This document shows, piece by piece, positions 15,786-23,582 of a DNA stretch of 25,206 bases. Positions within the stretch are counted from its first letter, which is position 1. Each line of letters starts with the position of its first letter. The notes beneath the pieces are model-generated. The model was not told the origin of the DNA, did no database searches, and saw only the letters and a list, made by a program, of their open reading frames with translations. A program made the position numbers and the translations under genes. Source of the DNA: Cyanobacteria bacterium UBA11370 (GTDB lineage: Bacteria; Cyanobacteriota; Cyanobacteriia; Cyanobacteriales; Coleofasciculaceae); contig DNGI01000057.1 of assembly GCA_003486645.1 (NCBI GenBank), forward strand, positions 1,275-26,480, given 5' to 3'.

Positions 15786-16718
15786 ATGCACTCTCCAACT
15801 CTAGATCAACTACCTCCACCTCCAGCCAATAAAACAGGTTGGCCGTGGACTCAAGAAAGTTTATCAATTTGCGATCGCATATCTAATGGTCAGCCTTGGC
15901 CTAAACTCAGCATTATTACTCCATCCTACAATCAAGGTGAATTTATAGAAGAAACGATCCGATCCGTACTACTTCAAGGTTATCCAAATCTAGAATATAT
16001 TATTATCGATGGCGGTAGCACAGATAACAGCGTAGACATTATTCGTAAGTACGAACCTTGGTTAACGTATTGGGTAAGTGAACCTGACCGAGGGCAAACT
16101 CATGCGGTTAATAAAGGCTTTTTAAAAAGCAAGGGAGACATACTAGCATGGCTGAATAGTGATGATACTTATGAACAGAATGCTTTATCTATAGTGGCTA
16201 ATTTGATGGGGCAAAATTTGGAAATTGATGTTCTCTACGGTAACGTCAAAATTATTAACGAAAAGGGTGATATCCTTACAGAATTACGTTCAGTGCCCTT
16301 TCATCCTCAAGCATTTTTATATGAAACCGTTCATATTGCAGCTCAAAGTGCTGTATTTTGGCGGCGTGAGCTTTTTTTCAACGTAGGAATGCTCAATGAA
16401 GATTTACGTTTTGCGATGGATCGGGAACTTTTAATCAAGTTTATGACAAGGGAAGCTAAGTTCACCTTTGTACGAGCGTTGTTAGGTACTTATCGGTGTC
16501 ACAGTAGTAGTAAAACATTTGGTATGGCTAACAAATCTAAAGCAGAATTGCTCAAGCTTGAGCCATTTTCTCAAATCCGAAACCGTCGTGATTACAAGTT
16601 TTGGCGACTAATTTACCGAATCCGTCAGTTTGCTTTCTTACTTTATCAAGGTGATATTCCATACATGATTTATAGGGCATTAGCTAGACTACAACCAACG
16701 GCTTTTGATCGGCTTTAA
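15786..16718 (+). CDS. GT2-family glycosyltransferase (GT-A fold)
   Basis: This is a 310-residue inverting glycosyltransferase of family 2. A proline-rich N-terminal extension (about residues 9-20, PPPPANKTGWPW) precedes the catalytic domain. The domain opens with KLSIITPSYNQGEFIEETI (40-58), then YIIIDGGSTDNSVDII (71-86) and the metal-binding NSDD (124-127). A proposed catalytic-base region lies later, around MDRELLIKFM. Proteins with this SYNQGEFIEETIRS start are common in cyanobacterial and proteobacterial EPS clusters. It acts presumably in the cytoplasm on the lipid-linked acceptor. No membrane helices are seen. No strong Shine-Dalgarno marks ATG 15786. Confidence 0.92.
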   Translation: MHSPTLDQLPPPPANKTGWPWTQESLSICDRISNGQPWPKLSIITPSYNQGEFIEETIRSVLLQGYPNLEYIIIDGGSTDNSVDIIRKYEPWLTYWVSEPDRGQTHAVNKGFLKSKGDILAWLNSDDTYEQNALSIVANLMGQNLEIDVLYGNVKIINEKGDILTELRSVPFHPQAFLYETVHIAAQSAVFWRRELFFNVGMLNEDLRFAMDRELLIKFMTREAKFTFVRALLGTYRCHSSSKTFGMANKSKAELLKLEPFSQIRNRRDYKFWRLIYRIRQFAFLLYQGDIPYMIYRALARLQPTAFDRL

Positions 16719-16761
16719 TATGAAATTTATGGATCGGTTTAAACGCCTAAGTACACGATTT

Positions 16762-16780
16762 ATTAAATTGTGAATTTAAT
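16762..16780 (+). other. Perfect 8-bp AT-rich inverted repeat with 3-base loop
   Basis: ATTAAATT, GTG, AATTTAAT forms a perfect short hairpin in the 108-bp gap between the two GT2 genes. It lacks G-C pairs and a following T run, so it is not a standard terminator. It may be a weak processing site or chance symmetry in AT-rich DNA. Confidence 0.3.
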
Positions 16781-16826
16781 GAAATTAAATTAAACTAATT
16801 ACATTACTTTAAAATGGAGTAAAACT

Positions 16827-17801
16827 ATGACACAGTTGCCGGATGTAGATGTGATACTTCTGTCATGGAATCGTTCAAAAATGACTCTAGAAACGGTACA
16901 TAACTTATTAGAACAACAAGGTGTTAATCTCAAGATATGGATTGTTGATCAAGGAAGTAGACCCGATGAACTGCAACTCCTGAGAGACTCGACTAAAGAT
17001 TTCTCTAATGTTCAAATTACTGCACTAGAAAAAAATGTTGGTGTACCTGCGGGTCGAAATATTGGCACTCAACTGGGTAAAGCGCCCTATACAGTTAGCA
17101 TTGACAATGATGCTATTTTTGAGTCAAGCAATGCCCTAAAAGAAACCGTTGCAATTTTTGAGCAAAACCCAAAGATTGGTGCTATAAGTTTTCGCATTAA
17201 TAACTTTTATACGAATCAGGATGACGAACTCTCATGGGTTTATCCAAAATCGCTCAAATTAATGAAGGATCAGAAATTTTTAACCACTCGCTTTGTTGGA
17301 TGTGGTCATGCGATTCGCCGTGATGTATTTGAGAAAGCTGGTGGATATGATGGAGACTTGTTTTTTTGTTGGGAAGAAATTGATATTTCTTATAGAATAA
17401 TCAATTTAGGCTACGAAATACTCTATAACCCTGAGATATCAGTTCTCCATAAAGTTGCCCCTGAAGCTAGAGTTCGTTGGAAGGACAAACGCTTTTATTT
17501 CCAGGTTAGAAACGCTCTTTATTCAAATTTTAAATACAATCAGGATTTAGGTCAGTCGTCCCTGTTGGCAACTGGCTATATTATTCGCGGTTGCTTTAAC
17601 CAAGTTCCTCTACAAGCGATTCAAGGAATCATTCATGCCGTCAAAATGTGTCAAAAAACACGGGTTGAACCACATAATTGCTCTTTGAAACTCACTGAAG
17701 CAGCTCGCTCTTACTTGTGGGAATATGAAATAAAATATCGAGGAACTCTCTGGAATCGTATTAAACAAGAAGTATTAGCCAAGCTTCCTGGTAGTAGTTA
17801 G
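16827..17801 (+). CDS. GT2-family glycosyltransferase, rhamnosyltransferase-like
   Basis: This 324-residue GT-A enzyme begins DVDVILLSWNRSKMTLETV. The motif NVGVPAGRNIG (70-80) resembles the NxGxxxARNxG motif of rhamnosyl and galactofuranosyl transferases. The metal site is DND (93-95) and a putative catalytic acidic stretch is WEEID (182-186). I infer addition of a sugar, perhaps a deoxysugar, to the growing repeat unit; no rhamnose synthesis genes are in the window to support the donor. The start at ATG 16827 is well marked by GGAG seven bases upstream. The C-terminal 60 residues (IIHAVKMCQKTRVEPHNCSLK) have no recognised motif. Confidence 0.88.
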   Translation: MTQLPDVDVILLSWNRSKMTLETVHNLLEQQGVNLKIWIVDQGSRPDELQLLRDSTKDFSNVQITALEKNVGVPAGRNIGTQLGKAPYTVSIDNDAIFESSNALKETVAIFEQNPKIGAISFRINNFYTNQDDELSWVYPKSLKLMKDQKFLTTRFVGCGHAIRRDVFEKAGGYDGDLFFCWEEIDISYRIINLGYEILYNPEISVLHKVAPEARVRWKDKRFYFQVRNALYSNFKYNQDLGQSSLLATGYIIRGCFNQVPLQAIQGIIHAVKMCQKTRVEPHNCSLKLTEAARSYLWEYEIKYRGTLWNRIKQEVLAKLPGSS

Positions 17802-17880
17802 ACCTTAAAATAAGTAATGCTAACTTACACTAAGAAACTTGATAAGCAACCCAGTAAATTTATTGTACTATTAAGTCAGC

Positions 17881-18987
17881 ATGAAATTAAAAATCTTCTC
17901 AGATAGACAATATCTTCTTGATGGAATACCACATGATATGATGCTTGCTCCATTCTGGGAAGAACTCATTGAAACCCACCAGTATCCCTGGCAGAGCATG
18001 AGCGACTGCTATAAACGGATCGGTCAATCTTTGTTTGAAATGGTTCCGTTGGAAGATGCTGATTTAGCGATTATGCCTGTAAATTGGCAGCACATCCGAG
18101 GAGTTTCCTGGCGTTCTAAAGTTAACAAGCTAGCTCTAAATCTGGCTCTTGAATTTGCGAAGAAAGCTAATCACGGAGGAAAACCTATTGTTGTTTTTTT
18201 CAGTGGTGACTGCTCAGATGAAAAAATTCCTATTGATAATGCTTTCGTTTTTCGTCACGCACTCTACCGTTCTATAAAAAAGCAAAATAATTTGGCAATA
18301 CCTGGGTTTTGTGAAGATTTAGTTCAACAATACTTTGGAAATGAAATTCCAATTCGACAAAAAAAAGAAAAGCCTGTTGTCGGATTCTGCGGTTTGGTTA
18401 CACCTCATTCATGGAAGAAAAGGCTGAAAACAATTTATTATCAAGGAGTAATGTTAACTAAATATGGAAAAATCACGGTGTCTCCCTATAAAGGACACAT
18501 CTTGCGTAATAAAGCCTTAGAAATTTTGGCAAATAATCCAGCAATTGAGACAAACTTTCTACTCCGCGATCGCCTAGCATTTTTAGTTACAGCATCCTTA
18601 GATCATGAGAAGCTACGACCCCGTTTAGACTTTGTTAAAAACATGGCAGAGAGCGATTATATTCTTTGCTGTCGTGGTTCTGCGAACTACTCTTATCGAC
18701 TATTTGAGGCTCTATGTTGCGGTCGAATACCAATTTTTATCAATACAGACTGTGTTTTACCCTACGAGTTTGCCATTGATTGGCGAAAATATTGTGTTTG
18801 GATTGATGAAAAAGAACTCCCACTGATTACAGAAAAGCTGATTGATTTTCATCAAAGCCTTTCACCGCAAGACTTTATTGATTTACAATATAAATGCCGC
18901 AAACTTTGGAAAGAGTGGTTGTCTCCAGAGGGTTTTTTTTCTAACTTTTATCGACATTTTTCAGAGATTAATCCCGTTTGGCAATAA
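17881..18987 (+). CDS. Exostosin-like (GT47-type) glycosyltransferase
   Basis: This 368-residue protein's C-terminal third carries the exostosin-family signature: FVKNMAESDYILCCRG (251-266), then YSYRLFEALCCGRIPIFINTD (270-290) and LPYEFAIDW (293-301). In plants and animals GT47/GT64 exostosin domains make xyloglucan, xylan or heparan-type linkages; bacterial members occur sporadically in surface-polysaccharide loci. The N-terminal part (about 1-160) is unassigned. No signal peptide or membrane helix is seen, so it should act in the cytoplasm on lipid-linked acceptors. It starts at ATG 17881, 79 bases after the GT2, with no strong Shine-Dalgarno. The sulfotransferase gene follows 43 bases later. 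The family call rests on the motif block only. Confidence 0.75.
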   Translation: MKLKIFSDRQYLLDGIPHDMMLAPFWEELIETHQYPWQSMSDCYKRIGQSLFEMVPLEDADLAIMPVNWQHIRGVSWRSKVNKLALNLALEFAKKANHGGKPIVVFFSGDCSDEKIPIDNAFVFRHALYRSIKKQNNLAIPGFCEDLVQQYFGNEIPIRQKKEKPVVGFCGLVTPHSWKKRLKTIYYQGVMLTKYGKITVSPYKGHILRNKALEILANNPAIETNFLLRDRLAFLVTASLDHEKLRPRLDFVKNMAESDYILCCRGSANYSYRLFEALCCGRIPIFINTDCVLPYEFAIDWRKYCVWIDEKELPLITEKLIDFHQSLSPQDFIDLQYKCRKLWKEWLSPEGFFSNFYRHFSEINPVWQ

Positions 18988-19030
18988 ACTCAAATGCCCT
19001 AGTAGCTAAATTGGTAAAAACACACTGCTT

Positions 19031-19936
19031 ATGACAATGCCCAACTTTCTCGTTATCGGTGCTGGAAAATCTGGAACAACTTCGCTTTACTTTTATCTAG
19101 ATCAACATCCTCAGATTTATATGAGTCCTCAAAAAGAAGTCAATTTTTTTGGTGTAGAGGGTCAACAGGTAAAGTTTTCTGGACCAAGGGATGACCAAGA
19201 AGCGAAAGTATGCTTCTCCATTAATAGTATTGAAGCTTATCAGGAGATTTTCAAAAATGCTTCTACAGAAAAAGCAATTGGGGAGATATCTCCCTTCTAC
19301 CTTTACAGTCCAAAAGCGTCTGAACGCATACAACACTATATACCCGATGTAAAACTCATTGCTATTTTACGGAACCCTGTTGATCGAGCCTACTCAAATT
19401 TTTTGCACTTGGTTCGGGATGGACGTGAACCAATTACTGATTTTGCTCAAGCTATTCAAGAGGAAGAAACACGTATAAAAAATAACTGGTCTCCTTCTTG
19501 GCACTATAAACGTGCTGGATTTTACTATACTTTACTAAAGCGTTATTTTGATAAGTTCGACGGGAAGCAAATTAGAATCTATCTTTACGATGACTACATA
19601 GCACATCCGATTGCTACTGTCCAAGATATTTTTCAGTTTATAGGAGTGGACGAATCTTTTGTTCCGGATATATCGGTTAAATATAACTTATCAGGTATTC
19701 CTAAAAATCAAATTTTGCATACTTTAATTTCCACACACAATCCCATCAAAGCAAAGCTTCAGCAAATGATTCCTATAGTATTAGTACGAACAGTTAAGAC
19801 TATCAGAGATCGCAACCTTGATAAACCACCGCCACTCCCCTTTGAAATGCGGCAGCAATTGATTGAAGTCTATCGGCAAGATATTGAGAAACTAGAAGAT
19901 TTGCTCCAGCAAGATCTTTCAAAATGGTTAGCTTGA
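19031..19936 (+). CDS. PAPS-dependent sulfotransferase
   Basis: This 301-residue protein has both cofactor motifs of the sulfotransferase family. The 5'-phosphosulfate loop is KSGTTSL (13-19, in FLVIGAGKSGTTSLYFYL). The 3'-phosphate binding block is RNPVDRAYSNF (114-124), with GEISPFYLYS (84-93) between. It is inferred to move sulfate from PAPS to a sugar hydroxyl of the EPS repeat unit, in the cytoplasm since no export signal is seen. Cyanobacterial EPS clusters with sulfotransferases make sulfated polymers, so its place among GT genes supports this. Starts at ATG 19031 or ATG 19037 are both possible. The adjacent upstream gene is the exostosin-like enzyme, an association also known in heparan-type pathways, though that is only an analogy. 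Confidence 0.92.
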   Translation: MTMPNFLVIGAGKSGTTSLYFYLDQHPQIYMSPQKEVNFFGVEGQQVKFSGPRDDQEAKVCFSINSIEAYQEIFKNASTEKAIGEISPFYLYSPKASERIQHYIPDVKLIAILRNPVDRAYSNFLHLVRDGREPITDFAQAIQEEETRIKNNWSPSWHYKRAGFYYTLLKRYFDKFDGKQIRIYLYDDYIAHPIATVQDIFQFIGVDESFVPDISVKYNLSGIPKNQILHTLISTHNPIKAKLQQMIPIVLVRTVKTIRDRNLDKPPPLPFEMRQQLIEVYRQDIEKLEDLLQQDLSKWLA

Positions 19937-20171
19937 TCTCAGTAATAGCCGCTAAAATGATGTCCGTCTAAAATTAGAGTATTAAACTTGTTATAGTCAG
20001 TTTAAATGATTTGTAAAACACCTCTCCCTTATCTCTCCTTGTTTACGAATCAAATAGACTCACGATATTAGAATGGTGGTATGTAAAAGGTGGGTAGATA
20101 AAAATTCAATACAATTTAGTCAAATTGAGAAACAAATACGGCGTAAAAACATCAGTTAGGGGGACATAACC

Positions 20172-20945
20172 GTGAACATGAAGCAATTTGATGAACTAAT
20201 ATTACTTAATACAAAATTCCACAAAATAACAGTAAATGAACTAATAGAATATGTGGTAAAAACAGCAAAGCTAGAAAAAAAGACCGTTGTAGGAGGCATC
20301 AATGTTCACGCCATGAACATTGCCTATGAAATTCCTTGGTATCGAAAGTTTTTGAATAATGCTGATCTTGTATTTTGTGATGGATTTGGCATTCTATTAG
20401 GAGCTAAGTTACAAGGCTACTCTGTTGAATCGGTTCATCGTATGACTTGCCCTGATTATATAGAGGATTTAGCCTTAGCTTGCGAACAGGAAAATGTCTC
20501 CCTATTTCTACTAGCAGGTCAACCCGGTGTAGTTGAGAAAGCGATCGCTAAATTAACGGCGATCGCACCCAATTTACGCCTACAGGGACATCACGGTTAT
20601 TTTGAAAAATCAGGTGTAGAAAATGATGCTGTTATTGAGCAAATTAATCAATTTAAACCCGATGTTTTGTACGTAGGTTTTGGAATGCCCTTGCAGGAAC
20701 GTTGGATTTTAGACAATCTAGAACGAGTAGAAGCACACGTATTTCTTCCTCTAGGGGCTTGCCTTGATTTTTATACGGGAACGGTTAACCGAGGTCCTCG
20801 TTGGATGACAGATAAAGGGTTTGAATGGTTAACACGATTAACAACTGAACCCCAACGTTTATGGAAACGATATATTCTCGGAAATTCTCTATTTTTTTAT
20901 CGCCTTCTTACTCACTCTTTGGTTACTAAAAATAACAAAAATTAG
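20172..20945 (+). CDS. WecG/TagA/CpsF (GT26) glycosyltransferase
   Basis: This 257-residue enzyme belongs to family GT26, which adds the second or last sugar (ManNAc, ManNAcA or GlcA in known members) to undecaprenyl-diphosphate-linked acceptors at the membrane surface. Motifs in order are VVGGINVHAMN (39-49), ADLVFCDGFGI (64-74, D70 matching the catalytic Asp of TagA), YVGFGMPLQERW (167-178) and the C-terminal GFEWLTRLTTEPQRLWKRY (216-234), which contacts the membrane in TagA. GTG 20172 is taken as the start because AGGGGG stands eight bases upstream; ATG 20178 is too far. A 235-bp gap before it suggests its own promoter, for which I see only weak candidates. Donor sugar is unknown. Confidence 0.92.
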   Translation: MNMKQFDELILLNTKFHKITVNELIEYVVKTAKLEKKTVVGGINVHAMNIAYEIPWYRKFLNNADLVFCDGFGILLGAKLQGYSVESVHRMTCPDYIEDLALACEQENVSLFLLAGQPGVVEKAIAKLTAIAPNLRLQGHHGYFEKSGVENDAVIEQINQFKPDVLYVGFGMPLQERWILDNLERVEAHVFLPLGACLDFYTGTVNRGPRWMTDKGFEWLTRLTTEPQRLWKRYILGNSLFFYRLLTHSLVTKNNKN

Positions 20946-21000
20946 CACCTCTTACACTCTCAAATTTTTAACTTGTCAACTCTTCACTTCTTCTTGAAAA

Positions 21001-22176
21001 ATGCTGAAAAATTGGCGACTCACGAGACGGCGTACCCTAGGCTTAGGATTAGGTTTAGCAACCTTAGCAGGAATGGGGACTGTAGCAAAAGCTAAAGACA
21101 TTTATTTGGCTTACCAAATTCAACAACTTGACAACCCCAAAAGAAATTTTCCCGTCGTTGGGAACGCATCCTTAAAGGAACGTGCTGCTGCTAAAGGATT
21201 AATTTATGGTGCAGCAGGGAACTATCAATCTCTCTCTTCCGATGCAGAGTTTGCCAGCAAATTCGTTCAAGAATGCGGCATATTAGTACCCGAAAATGAA
21301 CTTAAATTCTCAAACCTCCGCCCTAGTCCTGACCGATTTGACTTTACTTATAGTGATTGGTTGGCTAAGTTTTGTCAGACAAACCGCCTACTTTTTCGCG
21401 GACATACGTTAGTCTGGCACTATGCTATTCCTCAATGGTTCAAAGATACGGTCAATCGTAAAAATGCTGAACGAATATTGATCGAGCATATTCAAACTGT
21501 TGCAGGGCGTTATGCGGGTAAAATACACTCCTGGGATGTTGTCAACGAAGCAGTTTTTCCCCCAGATGGACGATCAGATGGTTTGCGAAATTCAGTATGG
21601 CTTGACCTTTTAGGAGCAGACTACATTGAAATAGCATTTCGAGCAGCAGCGCAGGCTGATCCAAACGCTTTGTTAGTCTACAATGACAATGAGATGTGGC
21701 TTGATACGAGCGGGGATGAAGCCAAGAAAATTGCTGTTTTAAAACTGCTAGAACGCTTAAAATCTAAAGGAGTTCCTGTACAAGCATTAGGGATTCAATC
21801 TCACTTATATGGCGCTGCACTGGATCAATTAAATCCCAAACGATTGAGAGCTTTTATGCGTGATATTGCCAATCTGGGACTGAAAATTCTAATTACTGAA
21901 ATGGATGTTATTGATCAGCAGTTACCCTCAAATATTGAGGTGCGCGATCGCATTGTTGCCAGCGCTTATGAAGATTATCTTTCAATTGTGTTAGATCAAC
22001 CCGCAACGATTGCTGTATTAACATGGGGGTTGAGCGATCGCTACACTTGGCTTTCATCATACGCACCTAGGGAGGACAACCAACCCGTTCGTCCTCTACC
22101 CCTTGATTCTCAATTTAAGCGCAAGTTAGCCTGGAATGCGATCGCTCGTGCGTTGGATAATGCACCGAGGCGCTAA
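21001..22176 (+). CDS. Exported GH10 endo-1,4-beta-xylanase-like hydrolase
   Basis: This 391-residue enzyme is a family-10 glycoside hydrolase. The acid/base Glu 183 is in WDVVNEA (178-184) and the nucleophile Glu 300 in ITEMDV (298-303). Supporting motifs are PENELKF (97-103), GHTLVWH (134-140), YNDNE (227-231) and GIQSHLY (264-270). The N-terminus has a twin-arginine-like sequence TRRRTLGLG (8-16) with a hydrophobic stretch to about residue 27, suggesting export, possibly by Tat; no carbohydrate-binding module is present. Its place inside an EPS locus suggests it trims, releases or recycles the local polymer rather than degrading plant xylan, comparable in logic to AlgL or BcsZ. This is inference. 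It starts at ATG 21001, 55 bases after the GT26 gene, without a visible Shine-Dalgarno. Confidence 0.92.
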   Translation: MLKNWRLTRRRTLGLGLGLATLAGMGTVAKAKDIYLAYQIQQLDNPKRNFPVVGNASLKERAAAKGLIYGAAGNYQSLSSDAEFASKFVQECGILVPENELKFSNLRPSPDRFDFTYSDWLAKFCQTNRLLFRGHTLVWHYAIPQWFKDTVNRKNAERILIEHIQTVAGRYAGKIHSWDVVNEAVFPPDGRSDGLRNSVWLDLLGADYIEIAFRAAAQADPNALLVYNDNEMWLDTSGDEAKKIAVLKLLERLKSKGVPVQALGIQSHLYGAALDQLNPKRLRAFMRDIANLGLKILITEMDVIDQQLPSNIEVRDRIVASAYEDYLSIVLDQPATIAVLTWGLSDRYTWLSSYAPREDNQPVRPLPLDSQFKRKLAWNAIARALDNAPRR

Positions 22177-22475
22177 CCTATTAAGTCTTGTAAAGATTGT
22201 ATGAAGTTCAGTTGTCTACATTACCTTTAGATTACAATAATTCAAACTTATACTTTAAAGGGAATTCGCCCATCACTAAGCTAAAACTTCTTGAAGAATT
22301 TTAAATTTAGGTCTTCAATAAATTTTACGTGCTCGTGTGATTCACTTTAAAACAATTTGTTGGTATTTTTTTATGTAGGCATTCATATCAAATTTGGCGT
22401 GAATGCAGGTATTGTAGAGACGGTGTATTGCAACGTCTCCACAGGGTTTGTAATACTCAATAAAAATTTGCCCAC
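22177..22475. other. 299-bp intergenic region with dispersed palindromic elements
   Basis: This gap between the GH10 and GT8 genes has no coding frame I can support. It contains TTGAAGA/TCTTCAA (22291-22297 and 22312-22318), GCATTCA/TGAATGC (22379-22385 and 22400-22406) and the GTAGAGACG palindrome listed separately. The right 80 bases look like an inserted, non-autonomous repeat. The region probably also holds the promoter of the GT8 gene, which I could not place. Confidence 0.5.
22413..22443 (+). repeat. GTAGAGACG palindromic repeat (imperfect hairpin)
   Basis: TGTAGAGACG and CGTCTCCACA pair over ten bases with one mismatch around an 11-base loop. The core closely resembles a short palindrome (GTAGAGACGTTGC...GTCTCTAC) that is scattered in many cyanobacterial genomes. 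It lies 32 bases before the GT8 start, so it would be in the transcript leader or promoter. No transposase is present, so if mobile it moves in trans. Confidence 0.6.
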
Positions 22476-23420
22476 ATGAGGATTTCGTCGTCTATTGCTG
22501 TAGTATTAGCGGCTGATGACCGATACGCTATGCCGCTGACAGTAACAATATGTTCTTTACTGGCGAATCTGAGTCGAGATTATCAGCTAACTATTTTTAT
22601 TATTGATGGCGGTATTAAACAAGCAAATAAGCGCAAATTATTCCAATCAATTAATTCTAATCGATGTCAAGTGAATTGGTTGAAACCACAGCCGGAAAAA
22701 CTTAAGAAAGTGAAACTGTCAGGTCGGATTCCGATTGCGGCTTATTATCGATTGCTGATTCCAGATTTGTTACCAGCAGAGTTTGATAAGGTCATTTATC
22801 TTGACTGCGATCTGATTATACTTGAAGATTTAGCCAAGGTTTGGAATCTTGAACTTGATAATCACTATATTCTAGCGGCACAGGATACAACAGTTCCATA
22901 TATATCGTCCCCCGATGGATTGGCAAACTATAAACAGTTAGGAATTTCCGAACAGGCTAAATATTTTAATTCTGGAGTTCTAGCCATCAATCTGAAGAAA
23001 TGGCGAGAAGACAATATAGCAGATCAAGCCATCAAATATGTGGAAGAAAATAAGCAGTACATCCGTTGGTGGGATCAAGATGCACTTAATGCCGTACTAG
23101 TCGGAAAATGGGGGGAACTTGATTTAAGATGGAATCAAATGCCTAATGTATATGGAGATAGCTTCTGGCAAGATCCTTACTTCAAACACTATCACTACGA
23201 CGATTTAGTTTCCCATCCTTACATTATTCACTTTGCCACCCAATTAAAACCCTGGAGATTTGAGTGCCAACATCCAGCTAAAGACACCTTTTTCTACTAT
23301 CTCGATCAAACACTTTGGTCAGGATGGCGACCAACCTATTGGGGGACATTTTGGTGGGATAGATGGCAAAAACTTGTCCGGGGGACAGAAAAGCTAAAGC
23401 ATTTTATACGAGGGATATAG
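22476..23420 (+). CDS. GT8-family glycosyltransferase
   Basis: This is a 314-residue retaining GT-A enzyme of family 8, which includes LPS galactosyl and glucosyl transferases. Its motifs are IAVVLAADDRYAMPLTVTICSLL (7-29), the metal-binding DCD in VIYLDCDLIILEDL (106-119), YFNSGVLAINLKKW, WWDQDALNAVL and the late IIHFATQLKPW. The last matches the family HFxGxxKPW region with Ala-Thr-Gln-Leu in the middle. It is inferred to add a hexose to the EPS repeat unit in the cytoplasm. The start ATG 22476 follows a palindromic repeat and has no clear Shine-Dalgarno. The C-terminal tail (WRPTYWGTFWWDRWQKL) is tryptophan-rich and may lie on the membrane. It is separated by 162 bases from the MBOAT gene. 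Confidence 0.93.
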   Translation: MRISSSIAVVLAADDRYAMPLTVTICSLLANLSRDYQLTIFIIDGGIKQANKRKLFQSINSNRCQVNWLKPQPEKLKKVKLSGRIPIAAYYRLLIPDLLPAEFDKVIYLDCDLIILEDLAKVWNLELDNHYILAAQDTTVPYISSPDGLANYKQLGISEQAKYFNSGVLAINLKKWREDNIADQAIKYVEENKQYIRWWDQDALNAVLVGKWGELDLRWNQMPNVYGDSFWQDPYFKHYHYDDLVSHPYIIHFATQLKPWRFECQHPAKDTFFYYLDQTLWSGWRPTYWGTFWWDRWQKLVRGTEKLKHFIRGI

Positions 23421-23480
23421 AGTTTCCCATGGAATAAAATTCAAAGCTAGGAGTTTTAATAAACAGGGAACAGACAAGAA

Positions 23481-23508
23481 AATTAATGAAATTAAATGTA
23501 CATTAATT
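23481..23508 (+). other. 8-bp AT-rich inverted repeat between the GT8 and MBOAT genes
   Basis: AATTAATG (23481-23488) and CATTAATT (23501-23508) are perfect inverted arms around 12 bases. There is no downstream T run, so it is unlikely to be a terminator. It could be an operator-like dyad in the promoter region of the MBOAT gene, or chance in AT-rich DNA. Confidence 0.3.
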
Positions 23509-23582
23509 AAAGAAGAATTATTCTATCCCTTTCATCTCTCATTCTTTTAGGGAATACCGCTACTACCCCAACGTTATCGAAT

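Noticed and set aside
17817..17906. 29-codon frame between the GT2 and exostosin-like genes
   Set aside because: It has no Shine-Dalgarno and runs 26 bases into the exostosin-like gene out of phase.
19988..20017. TTGTTA-18-TGTAAA promoter-like pair before the GT26 gene
   Set aside because: Each hexamer matches consensus at only four of six positions in AT-rich DNA, so it cannot be separated from chance.
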